A DNA stretch of 5,427 bases, taken from Methanoregulaceae archaeon. Its GTDB lineage: Archaea; Halobacteriota; Methanomicrobia; Methanomicrobiales; Methanospirillaceae. The notes under the pieces were generated by a model that saw only the letters and a program-made list of their open reading frames with translations, did not search any database and had not been told where the DNA came from. A program made the translations under genes and the position numbers. Each line of letters starts with the position of its first letter. Position 1 is the stretch's first letter. This document shows positions 1 through 5,427 of the stretch, one piece after another. The DNA lies in the NCBI GenBank assembly GCA_025453715.1, contig JALOPT010000144.1, forward strand, positions 1-5,427, read 5' to 3'.

Positions 1-121
1 GTCCAGCAGTCTGGATACGGTCACGGATAGCGATAGCAGAACTGAGTGGTATATGTCCAAATCGTGAAACCATATCGGAAAGGATAAGGCTCGTAGAAGG
101 GTAAATGAATACTTTTGCCAT
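1..121 (-). CDS. mmp5: Methanogenesis marker protein 5 (Mmp5), N-terminal part only
   Basis: Only the first 40 codons lie in the window; the gene runs off the left edge. The ATG is at 121-119 and the protein begins MAKVFIYPSTSLILSDMVSR, then FGHIPL. This opening is what I recognise as methanogenesis marker 5, a protein nearly confined to methanogens and without a known reaction. The start is supported by an AGGAG 7 bases upstream, inside the end of mmp6. One base separates the mmp6 stop (TGA, 125-123) from this ATG, so translation is probably coupled. The order mmp3-mmp6-mmp5 is a recurrent methanogen arrangement. The next genes to the left are likely further markers (mmp15, mmp17, mmp7), but that is inference. 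No conserved catalytic motif is visible in this short piece. Confidence 0.85.
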   Translation of the reverse strand, partial: MAKVFIYPSTSLILSDMVSRFGHIPLSSAIAIRDRIQTAG

Positions 122-122
122 G

Positions 123-581
123 TCAGGGCTCCTGTGCATCGATCAGTTTCTTGAGTTTGTAGACGTCAAGGAATGGGCGGTCCAGCGGATTTTTGGGGGC
201 AGGAATCATTTTTTCATCAAGTTTTTTGAGTTCTTCAAGACCAAATGAAACGTAGGGGATGATGGTCATCTCATGCTCCATTCCATTATATCCTGGTCGT
301 GCACCGCCGAGATTTGCCCGGCAGCGGCGGGGATCTCCGGGAGGGAAACCCCGGTCCTTCACAAAAATATGTTCAGGATCGAGCTTTCGCAGTTCGGTAA
401 TAATGCGGTCAACCTCTTTTTCATGACCATTAATGACAATCCCAAAACAGGTCTCCTTGATCATAACTCCCTGCGAAATTTCATAAGCGCGGAGCGCAAG
501 ATCGGCTGGAGTAACCTCAAAAGACTCCACCACCATATACTTGGTTACGGTGCCTGCATGTGTCGGAGAATAATCGGTCAC
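123..581 (-). CDS. mmp6: Methanogenesis marker protein 6 (Mmp6)
   Basis: This is a complete 152-residue protein with a GTG start (581-579) and a TGA stop (125-123). The start is fixed by AGGGAGGT 6 bases upstream and by the GTGA overlap with the mmp3 stop. I recognise it as methanogenesis marker 6: a small soluble protein with no signal peptide or membrane segment. It has a predicted alpha/beta N-terminal part (residues 15-75) followed by a strongly conserved-looking Arg/Gly/Pro stretch, FPPGDPRRCRANLGGARPGY (79-98). Its two cysteines are Cys45 and Cys87; only Cys87 sits in that stretch. No enzymatic motif is apparent and no reaction is known for the family. Its position between mmp3 and mmp5, with overlap or a 1-base gap on each side, implies a role tied to Mcr maturation or activation, which is inference. 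Family assignment is fairly sure; function is unknown. Confidence 0.87.
   Translation of the reverse strand: MTDYSPTHAGTVTKYMVVESFEVTPADLALRAYEISQGVMIKETCFGIVINGHEKEVDRIITELRKLDPEHIFVKDRGFPPGDPRRCRANLGGARPGYNGMEHEMTIIPYVSFGLEELKKLDEKMIPAPKNPLDRPFLDVYKLKKLIDAQEP
129..133 (-). promoter_or_regulatory. Shine-Dalgarno site of mmp5
   Basis: On the minus strand the sequence reads AGGAG, followed by 7 bases and the ATG at 121-119. It lies inside the last codons of mmp6 and fixes the mmp5 start. The arrangement suggests translational coupling. Confidence 0.7.
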
Positions 582-2107
582 CGCTGTACCTCCCTGATAT
601 ACACGTTTTCCTTCTCCTTTACTTTTTTCAGTTTTTCCGTATCAATAACACTCCCGAGAATATTTGTGCCTTCAAAAGGTTCCGATGTGGGACCGAACTC
701 TTTATTTGCCGAAAGGCGAACGCCGACAAATCCGGAAGCTTTGCGGGAATCATTGGTAATTGCAAGTGCAGCTGCAGGAACCTCTCCTGTGGGGGTATTT
801 TCCGGATTGATTTTTGATCCTGCCGGCACGGCTGACCTGAACAGAACAACGTCATCGAATTTAAAAAAGACCGGTATCATGCCGGTATCATGTTGCTTTA
901 GCCCGGTGATTCGGCGGAAAATATCACAGCTGACAGGCGCTCTTTCGTCATCAAGTGTTATGTCGATGACCTTATCAAGAGGTGCTGTTGTCACGGTCAC
1001 TGACCTGTCCTTGAGAACGTCCAGTGTGTTTCCCGGATCCTGTGAAACTACAATTCTTTCCCCTTCTTCCTTATCAATATGGAGAGAAATTCTCTCTGCG
1101 GTGGCAATTTCTATCGCTTTTTTGAGGGGAAGTCCAAGAAGGTCGATTCGTTGAGGCTGAACGCTGACCTTGAGAATATCATTTTCTTTGGCAAGTTTTA
1201 CCAGTTCGATCCCATGAATAACCTGACCGACAACATCATGAACCGGACTGCTGGGAACATCATCACGGTAAATATAGATGCCTCCAGCCAGTTGTCCCGA
1301 GGTTCTTACCGTTACCGTCCCTTCTCTGCGTGGATGCCTGAATTCTCTCTCAATATCTGAAGTACCGGTGAGCCTTGAATCAAGAATATGGGTGCTGGTT
1401 ACCCGGCTGACATGAAACCTCCCGCCTTTGAGTCCCAGAAGCATGTGTTCAACACTATCTGAGGCCTCAGTTGTGATCTGTTCAGGGGTATATCCCTGAG
1501 CGATCACTTTAACCCGGGTTGCAATCCGCATTCCGTCCTCAACAACAAGGCCAAGGTCAGTTGTGGTGAAGGATCGACTGGTGTCCGCCCAACTGATGAC
1601 CGGTTCGATTTTTGTAATACGGTCACCGGTAGTCCAACGATCAAGAACACCCCTTCCACTTACTACTTTTGCAAAAACGCCGCCTCTTTCATCTGCCCCA
1701 TGATCGGCAGAATGGTGTACTTTAGAGAAAATCAGGTAGGATCGTGCCGGCTCATACCCCCCGCAGCCAAGAATTACATCACCCCGTTCGTAGATACGGG
1801 CAGTGCGTTTGGGTTGAATCGCTGAGGGGAAAGGCCCAAACGCAGTTGCGTAACGATCAGTCCAGTGAAGAGTGAGTTTTTCCACAATGTCAGGAGATTT
1901 TAAGAACTCCTCGCTCGCGCCCGAAATTTCAATGGTGACTTCACCGGCTGTTGTGCTGATAGCCAGATTTCCTGTTTTCGACTGTTCCTGCGTTGAAGGA
2001 CGGATAACTGCAATGCTGCATTCAGGCGAATGGTTGGGAATGATAGAACCCAGAGTGCTCCCCTCTTTGATCTCCAGCCTCTCGCCATCGAGGTGGACGG
2101 TAATCAT
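578..2107 (-). CDS. mmp3: Methanogenesis marker protein 3 (Mmp3), Mcr activation complex component
   Basis: This is a 509-residue soluble protein of the methanogenesis marker 3 family (UPF0288/COG4070, described as a predicted cyclophilin-type rotamase). Mmp3 has been reported in the Mcr activation complex with A2, McrC, Mmp7 and Mmp17; its own chemistry is unsettled. The N terminus MITVHLDGERLEIKEGSTLG looks like a beta-grasp (ubiquitin-like) fold. Cyclophilin-like stretches follow: GVFAKVVSGRGVL (143-155) and VVGQVIHGIELVKLA (292-306). A family motif, EFGPTSEPFEGTNILG, lies at 470-485. The only cysteines are Cys30, Cys115 and Cys394, so it has no ferredoxin-type CxxC cluster site of its own. 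Start choice: ATG at 2107 has GAGG 6 bases upstream. An in-frame ATG at 2119 (4 residues longer, overlapping the atwA stop as ATGA) has no Shine-Dalgarno sequence. The stop (TGA 580-578) overlaps the mmp6 start. Length fits the family. Confidence 0.92.
   Translation of the reverse strand: MITVHLDGERLEIKEGSTLGSIIPNHSPECSIAVIRPSTQEQSKTGNLAISTTAGEVTIEISGASEEFLKSPDIVEKLTLHWTDRYATAFGPFPSAIQPKRTARIYERGDVILGCGGYEPARSYLIFSKVHHSADHGADERGGVFAKVVSGRGVLDRWTTGDRITKIEPVISWADTSRSFTTTDLGLVVEDGMRIATRVKVIAQGYTPEQITTEASDSVEHMLLGLKGGRFHVSRVTSTHILDSRLTGTSDIEREFRHPRREGTVTVRTSGQLAGGIYIYRDDVPSSPVHDVVGQVIHGIELVKLAKENDILKVSVQPQRIDLLGLPLKKAIEIATAERISLHIDKEEGERIVVSQDPGNTLDVLKDRSVTVTTAPLDKVIDITLDDERAPVSCDIFRRITGLKQHDTGMIPVFFKFDDVVLFRSAVPAGSKINPENTPTGEVPAAALAITNDSRKASGFVGVRLSANKEFGPTSEPFEGTNILGSVIDTEKLKKVKEKENVYIREVQR
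588..595 (-). promoter_or_regulatory. Shine-Dalgarno site of mmp6
   Basis: AGGGAGGT on the minus strand, 6 bases before the GTG start at 581. It is a strong match to the archaeal anti-16S tail and lies within the 3' end of mmp3. It decides the GTG start of mmp6. Confidence 0.8.
871..892. repeat. 11-bp perfect tandem duplication inside mmp3
   Basis: CCGGTATCATG occurs twice back to back (871-881 and 882-892). The unit is not a multiple of three, yet the mmp3 frame stays open across it and reads HDTGMIPVF on the minus strand. The two copies are therefore read in different frames. It may be chance. Confidence 0.6.
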
Positions 2108-2111
2108 TGCG

Positions 2112-2117
2112 TCCCTC
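2112..2117 (-). promoter_or_regulatory. Shine-Dalgarno site of mmp3
   Basis: GAGGGA on the minus strand lies 4 bases (6 counted from GAGG) before the ATG at 2107-2105. It overlaps the atwA TGA stop. It favours 2107 over the in-frame ATG at 2119, whose upstream bases show no such site. Confidence 0.6.
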
Positions 2118-3729
2118 ATGCGGAAGGCTGACTCATGAGCTTGCGCTCTTCTTCAGTGAGGAACGCGAGCACTTCTGCAGTCTTGCCAATCTGGACAATC
2201 TTTCCTCCCCGCATCAGGGCGAGCCGGTCGCAGACATCCCTGACAAATTCCATATCATGGGAAACGACAATAAAGGTCTCTTCCATCTCTTCCCGGGAAT
2301 GCATGATTGAATGCTTCACATCGATCTTGGTGATGGGATCCATTGTCCCGGTCGGTTCATCAAGAATTACAATTCTCGGCTCACGAATCAGAACCTGAGC
2401 GAGTGCCACACGGTGCCGTTCTCCCTCCGAGAGCTGCCCTGGCATACGTTCGAGGATTTCCCTGCTTTTTTCATCGGAGAACCCAGCCATCCTGAGCGTT
2501 ACAAGAGCTTTTCGCATTGCGAGTTCTTTTGGAAACTCAAGCCCGATTGCATCAGTGAGGTTGTCAAGAATCGTGCGATGGGGGAAGAGGTCATATTCCT
2601 GGTGGAGGAGACCGATATATGCGGTGGCCCTGCCACGTTGTTCTATACCGGGTTTTGTCATATCGACCCATTCTTCACCAATCCTGATATTCATCTCTCC
2701 ACTGGTAGGTTCTACAAGACCGGCAATAATTCCCGAGAGGGTGGTCTTTCCTGCGCCACTCTTACCGATGATACCAAAAATCTCTTTTGCGAATACCTCA
2801 AAAGTAACCCCGTTCACGGCTTTAACGACACCGCGGTCAACAGAGATATAGCGTTTGAAAAGATCCCGGGCAACGACTACCTTTTCACCCAACTCGGTGT
2901 CTTCAAACTTTTCGGTATCATCATATCCCTTCATGAACTCCGTGATGACTTCCTTAGGTGTTCCGATTTTCGCAATCGCGCCATCAACAAGGAGTATTGC
3001 ACGGTGGGCCACATCTTCAATGACCTGGGAGAAGTGGGAAGTGACAACCATTCCCATATTATTTGTCCTGGCCGCGTCTATCAGCATTGAGTGGACTATT
3101 TTTGCAGTTCCGGGATCAAGTGTGCCGGTAGGTTCATCAGCAAAGAGCAGAAAAGGCTCTTTTGCCAGCTGACGTGCCAGAACCACTCTCTGTTTCTCCC
3201 CACCGGAAAGATCGCGGGCAATATGCATCATTCTGTGTGAGAGTCTTACCTGGTCGATAAGATCCGCTGCCCGGTTGATTGCGTTGTCATTCGGGTAATC
3301 GATGTCATCCAGAGCGTGAAGTACATTTTCAATGACACGATCATCTCCGTATAATGCGAAAGTACGCTGGAACATGATAGCGGTGCGTCGCATTACACGG
3401 CGTTTGAGTGTCTCATCTTTCTCACTCCACAGGTCTACATCGAGGGCAAGAAGTGTGCCACTGCAATGAGGGCAGGGCTTCCCGGCGGCACTTCCGACAT
3501 CCATATGGTCGCATCCGTTACATGCGGCTACATGGTAAATAATCCGGCCACTTGTAGGGGGTTGCTCGACACCTCGTATGAGGTGCATGAGAACCGTCTT
3601 ACCTGCGCCACTCCTGCCAATAATTCCCAGAATCTCCCCTTCGGCAATCTCAAAAGAAATGTTCTTGAGGACCCTCGTGCTATCAAAATCCATGCAGAGG
3701 TTGTCAACCGTGATCAGTGGAGCCTTCAT
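2116..3729 (-). CDS. atwA: Methyl-coenzyme M reductase activation component A2 (double ABC ATPase)
   Basis: This is a 537-residue soluble protein with two fused ABC nucleotide-binding domains and no membrane segment. It is the A2 component that couples ATP hydrolysis to reductive activation of Mcr (Ni-F430 to Ni(I)). Domain 1: Walker A GRSGAGKT (38-45), Q-loop Gln121, signature LSGGEKQ (174-180), Walker B FLLFADEP (193-200), H-loop His232. Domain 2: Walker A GKSGAGKT (322-329), Q-loop Gln377, signature LSEGERH (433-439), Walker B IVILDEP (453-459), H-loop His491. Between Walker A and the Q-loop of domain 1 sits a zinc-ribbon-like insert with CNGC (70-73) and CPHC (86-89). The insert and the uneven signatures set A2 apart from ordinary transport ATPases. 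ATG at 3729 has AAGGG 4 bases upstream and a TATA box about 45 bases upstream. It leads the tightly packed atwA-mmp3-mmp6-mmp5 operon. Domain content and context make the assignment secure. Confidence 0.95.
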   Translation of the reverse strand: MKAPLITVDNLCMDFDSTRVLKNISFEIAEGEILGIIGRSGAGKTVLMHLIRGVEQPPTSGRIIYHVAACNGCDHMDVGSAAGKPCPHCSGTLLALDVDLWSEKDETLKRRVMRRTAIMFQRTFALYGDDRVIENVLHALDDIDYPNDNAINRAADLIDQVRLSHRMMHIARDLSGGEKQRVVLARQLAKEPFLLFADEPTGTLDPGTAKIVHSMLIDAARTNNMGMVVTSHFSQVIEDVAHRAILLVDGAIAKIGTPKEVITEFMKGYDDTEKFEDTELGEKVVVARDLFKRYISVDRGVVKAVNGVTFEVFAKEIFGIIGKSGAGKTTLSGIIAGLVEPTSGEMNIRIGEEWVDMTKPGIEQRGRATAYIGLLHQEYDLFPHRTILDNLTDAIGLEFPKELAMRKALVTLRMAGFSDEKSREILERMPGQLSEGERHRVALAQVLIREPRIVILDEPTGTMDPITKIDVKHSIMHSREEMEETFIVVSHDMEFVRDVCDRLALMRGGKIVQIGKTAEVLAFLTEEERKLMSQPSA

Positions 3730-3769
3730 AATACCCTTATACCTAATGTGATACTTGTGACATATTACC

Positions 3770-3777
3770 TTTTATAT
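3770..3777 (-). promoter_or_regulatory. Archaeal TATA box for the atwA-mmp operon
   Basis: The minus strand reads ATATAAAA in the 77-bp gap between the HAD stop and the atwA start. Archaeal transcription usually begins about 25 bases beyond the TATA box centre. That predicts a start near 3748 and a leader of roughly 19 bases before the atwA ATG, with AAGGG inside it. It is the only good TATA candidate in the gap. The start site itself is inferred, not seen. Confidence 0.55.
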
Positions 3778-3806
3778 GCTGCATTACAGTCGTCACGATC
3801 GAAATG

Positions 3807-4622
3807 TTATTTTGAAGCCAGACTTTTCTGCACAATGGGCACTACCTCACAAACATTGTTTACTACGTAATCAGCTTCGCGATAGAGTTCTTCCGGCCGG
3901 TCTGCGGCCTGTTGTATTGTGAGTATTGCAATATCGGCATTCTGCATGGCGCATAAGTCATTAATTCCATCGCCAACCATCAGAACCTTGTCATATTCCT
4001 GCCTCAAATCATTGATTATCTGCGCTTTGACCGTAGGAGTTGCAACACCATATACACGGTCGCGGGGGATCCCGAGGTGGTCTGCCATCTTTTCCAGTTT
4101 CGTTACCCTGTCACCGGATGCGATGAATACCGGAACCCCCAGGCGGTGGAGTGCGTTGATAGTCTCTTTGGCACCATCAAATGGCCATCCCCCGGCAGTA
4201 ATTGCAAATTCTATACACTTGTAAGCCATATTGACAATTGCACCGCTGTTCAGGGTAACAATGGATTCCGCTTTACAAACGGTCCAGACGTTCCTGATAC
4301 ACTCCTGAAGATCACTCACACGGACCTGCTGGTCAGTATAGAGTATATCACCGATTTCCTCAGCGGTCACTATTTTTCTTGTACAGCTCACGCCGAATCC
4401 CAGGTCATGGTCAACCAGGTACGATGAAAGCAATTGTTCGCCCGGTGTTTTTATAATGTCCTTTGAGTGGACCGGCAAAACAACTAAGACGCGATCAGGT
4501 GAACTAAACGTGAGTGTTGTTGTTTCAATCCCGGGCAGGAGCTTTTTGTTGCCAATGTCTTTTGCAACCCGGTACGTGTTCAGGAGTGTTCCCGCACTAT
4601 CAAAAACAACCGCTAACGACAT
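3807..4622 (-). CDS. HAD-superfamily phosphohydrolase resembling soluble P-type ATPase domain, substrate unknown
   Basis: This is a 271-residue soluble protein with the four HAD motifs. Motif I is VFDSAGT (6-12, nucleophile Asp8), motif II is IASGD (167-171), motif III is Lys199 in TPTVKAQ, and motif IV is VGDGIND (216-222). The SGD and GDGxND signatures with a spaced lysine are those of the P-domain of P-type ATPases, and archaeal homologues are often named soluble P-type ATPase. There are no membrane helices, so it is not an ion pump. The usual second aspartate of motif I (DxD) is Ala10, so a general-acid residue of ordinary HAD phosphatases is missing. About 135 residues (20-155) lie between motifs I and II, so there is a sizeable cap domain; it contains Cys80, Cys109, Cys116 and Cys136. 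ATG at 4622 is preceded only by a weak GGGAA. No terminator-like T-tract follows the stop, so readthrough into atwA is possible. Family is sure; substrate and any link to Mcr are not. Confidence 0.8.
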   Translation of the reverse strand: MSLAVVFDSAGTLLNTYRVAKDIGNKKLLPGIETTTLTFSSPDRVLVVLPVHSKDIIKTPGEQLLSSYLVDHDLGFGVSCTRKIVTAEEIGDILYTDQQVRVSDLQECIRNVWTVCKAESIVTLNSGAIVNMAYKCIEFAITAGGWPFDGAKETINALHRLGVPVFIASGDRVTKLEKMADHLGIPRDRVYGVATPTVKAQIINDLRQEYDKVLMVGDGINDLCAMQNADIAILTIQQAADRPEELYREADYVVNNVCEVVPIVQKSLASK

Positions 4623-4670
4623 GGTAATTCCCGGTAATAAACTCTATGTACTTTTCTGAACATTGAATCA
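4623..4670. other. Short divergent intergenic region
   Basis: Forty-eight bases separate the divergent starts of the HAD gene (minus) and the isomerase (plus, if it starts at 4671). The region is AT-rich but has no clear TATA box on either strand. CTCTATGTA (4643-4651) is a weak plus-strand candidate that would place transcription almost at the ATG, giving a leaderless message. With so little room, the two promoters would have to overlap. Confidence 0.35.
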
Positions 4671-5427
4671 ATGAAGCTGATGTTCGTAACTGAAACCGCA
4701 AAGAAGATAAAGAGCAATACGAGGTGCCGGCAGAATTGCGCGCGAGGCTGCCGAAGCGCTCCGGAATCATGCAATGGAAATCAGGGCAGGTGATCTCCGG
4801 TCTTTTCAGCAGGAGATGAATACCGCGGCACACACCCTTATCGCGACACGACCTACGGCGGTCTCTCTCCCGAATGCTGTACATATGGTTATGTCAGGGC
4901 TTGAGCAGGCAGGAACACTGGAAGAAGCGAAAAAAGGCGTACTTACACGTGCGGAGCAGTTCATTTTCTCCTCCAGACACGCCGTCGAAAACATCGCACA
5001 GTTCGGATCCCGGCATATACAGGACGGGGATATTCTCCTCACTCATTGTAATTCTGAAGCTGCACTAGGGTGTATTATTGAAGCGCACCGGAGTGGTAAG
5101 GATATTGAGGTTTTTGCTACCGAAGTACGTCCGCGGAACCAGGGACATCTCACGATCAGGACGCTCAGTGATGCCGGGATTAAAACAAATTTTATTGTTG
5201 ATTCCGCTGTCCGATCGTTCATCAATGAAGTTGATCTTGTGATCGTAGGAGCAGATGCGGTAACGGTAAACGGGGCAGTGGTGAATAAGATCGGGACTTC
5301 ACAGGTTGCCCATACCGCGCATGAAGCACGGGTAAATGTCCTCGTTGCAGCAGAGACCTACAAGTTTGCGCCACGGACCATTTTTGGTGAATTAATCCAG
5401 ATTGAGGAGCGTGATGGAAATGAGGTG
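4671..5427 (+). CDS. Ribose-1,5-bisphosphate isomerase, apparent N-terminal frameshift, 3' end outside window
   Basis: This is an eIF-2B-alpha/MtnA-like isomerase that converts ribose 1,5-bisphosphate to ribulose 1,5-bisphosphate for type III RuBisCO (AMP or nucleoside salvage, or a RuBisCO-based hexulose-phosphate route). From 4711 to the window end one frame is open. It contains IRGAGRIAREAAEAL, ATRPTAVSLPNAV, THCNS (likely catalytic Cys, codon 5047-5049), TEVRPRNQGH, VGADAV (likely catalytic Asp, codon 5254-5256), NKIGTSQVA and AAETYKF. That frame has stops at 4687 and 4708 and no ATG before 4774. The expected N terminus lies in another frame: ATG at 4671 (or 4680) gives VTETAKKIKS, then must skip one base (or make up two) near 4702-4722 to join IRGAGR. 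Starting at ATG 4774 would drop the IRGAGR segment and has no Shine-Dalgarno sequence. About 252 codons are visible, and roughly 50 or so C-terminal residues are probably missing. The family is secure; whether the break is real or an error is open. Confidence 0.85.

Noticed and set aside
273..1154. Long plus-strand open frame (293 codons) antisense to mmp6 and mmp3
   Set aside because: It spans two well-supported minus-strand genes. Its translation is low-complexity and Ser/Phe-rich and resembles no family, as expected for a shadow of real coding sequence.
2311..3090. Plus-strand open frame of 259 codons antisense to atwA
   Set aside because: It lies wholly within the conserved ABC domains, which constrain the opposite strand. 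It has no recognisable domain or Shine-Dalgarno sequence.
2116..3729. Transporter ATPase identity for the double-ABC protein
   Set aside because: There is no permease gene nearby, the protein carries a CxxC-CxxC insert, and it is embedded with mmp3, mmp6 and mmp5. All of this fits A2 (AtwA) instead.
3778..3806. Possible hairpin terminator after the HAD gene (GATCGTGACGACTG region)
   Set aside because: The inverted pairing is very short and no T-tract follows on the minus strand, so there is no support for a terminator.
3807..4622. True ion-pumping P-type ATPase
   Set aside because: The protein is 271 residues long with no hydrophobic membrane helices and lacks the DKTGT motif (it has DSAGT). 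Only the HAD core is shared.
4600..5225. Minus-strand open frames opposite the isomerase and a short plus-strand frame at 4874-5068
   Set aside because: They overlap clear isomerase coding sequence (THCNS, GADAV, AAETYKF motifs) in the wrong frame and show no family resemblance.

Overview
The window is chromosomal DNA from a methanogenic archaeon. The sequence shows two kinds of gene that together are diagnostic. First, there are methanogenesis-marker genes (mmp5, mmp6, mmp3) and atwA, the ATPase component A2 of the methyl-coenzyme M reductase (Mcr) activation system. Second, there is an archaeal ribose-1,5-bisphosphate isomerase. Protein style, moderate GC content and gene order suggest the Methanomicrobiales (Methanospirillum/Methanoregula-like). 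That placement is inference and was not checked by any search.

Layout. Most of the window (1-4622) is on the minus strand and is transcribed from high to low coordinates: an HAD-family, P-type-ATPase-like phosphohydrolase (3807-4622), a 77-bp gap carrying a good archaeal TATA box, atwA (2116-3729), mmp3 (578-2107), mmp6 (123-581), and the first 40 codons of mmp5 (1-121, cut by the window edge). From atwA to mmp5 the genes are packed with gaps or overlaps of a few bases. Each internal start has a Shine-Dalgarno sequence inside the end of the preceding gene, so this is almost certainly one operon with coupled translation. On the plus strand, from about 4671 to the window end and divergent from the HAD gene, lies a ribose-1,5-bisphosphate isomerase. 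It lacks its 3' end and appears to carry a reading-frame break near its N terminus.

How the genes work together. Mcr is active only when the nickel of coenzyme F430 is Ni(I). Reactivation needs a low-potential reductant and ATP hydrolysis. AtwA (A2) supplies the double-ABC ATPase, and Mmp3 has been found biochemically with McrC, Mmp7, Mmp17 and A2 in the activating complex. Mmp5 and Mmp6 are conserved in methanogens and travel with these genes but have no assigned reaction. The HAD protein beside atwA is the least explained gene here. It could be an accessory factor or just a neighbour. The isomerase belongs to a different pathway (AMP/ribose-bisphosphate metabolism feeding type III RuBisCO).

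No RNA genes, mobile elements, CRISPR arrays or gene-free stretches longer than 300 bases were found. I did not find a convincing wholly new system. The points most worth checking are the frame break in the isomerase, the unassigned HAD protein next to atwA, and the regulatory gap between them.
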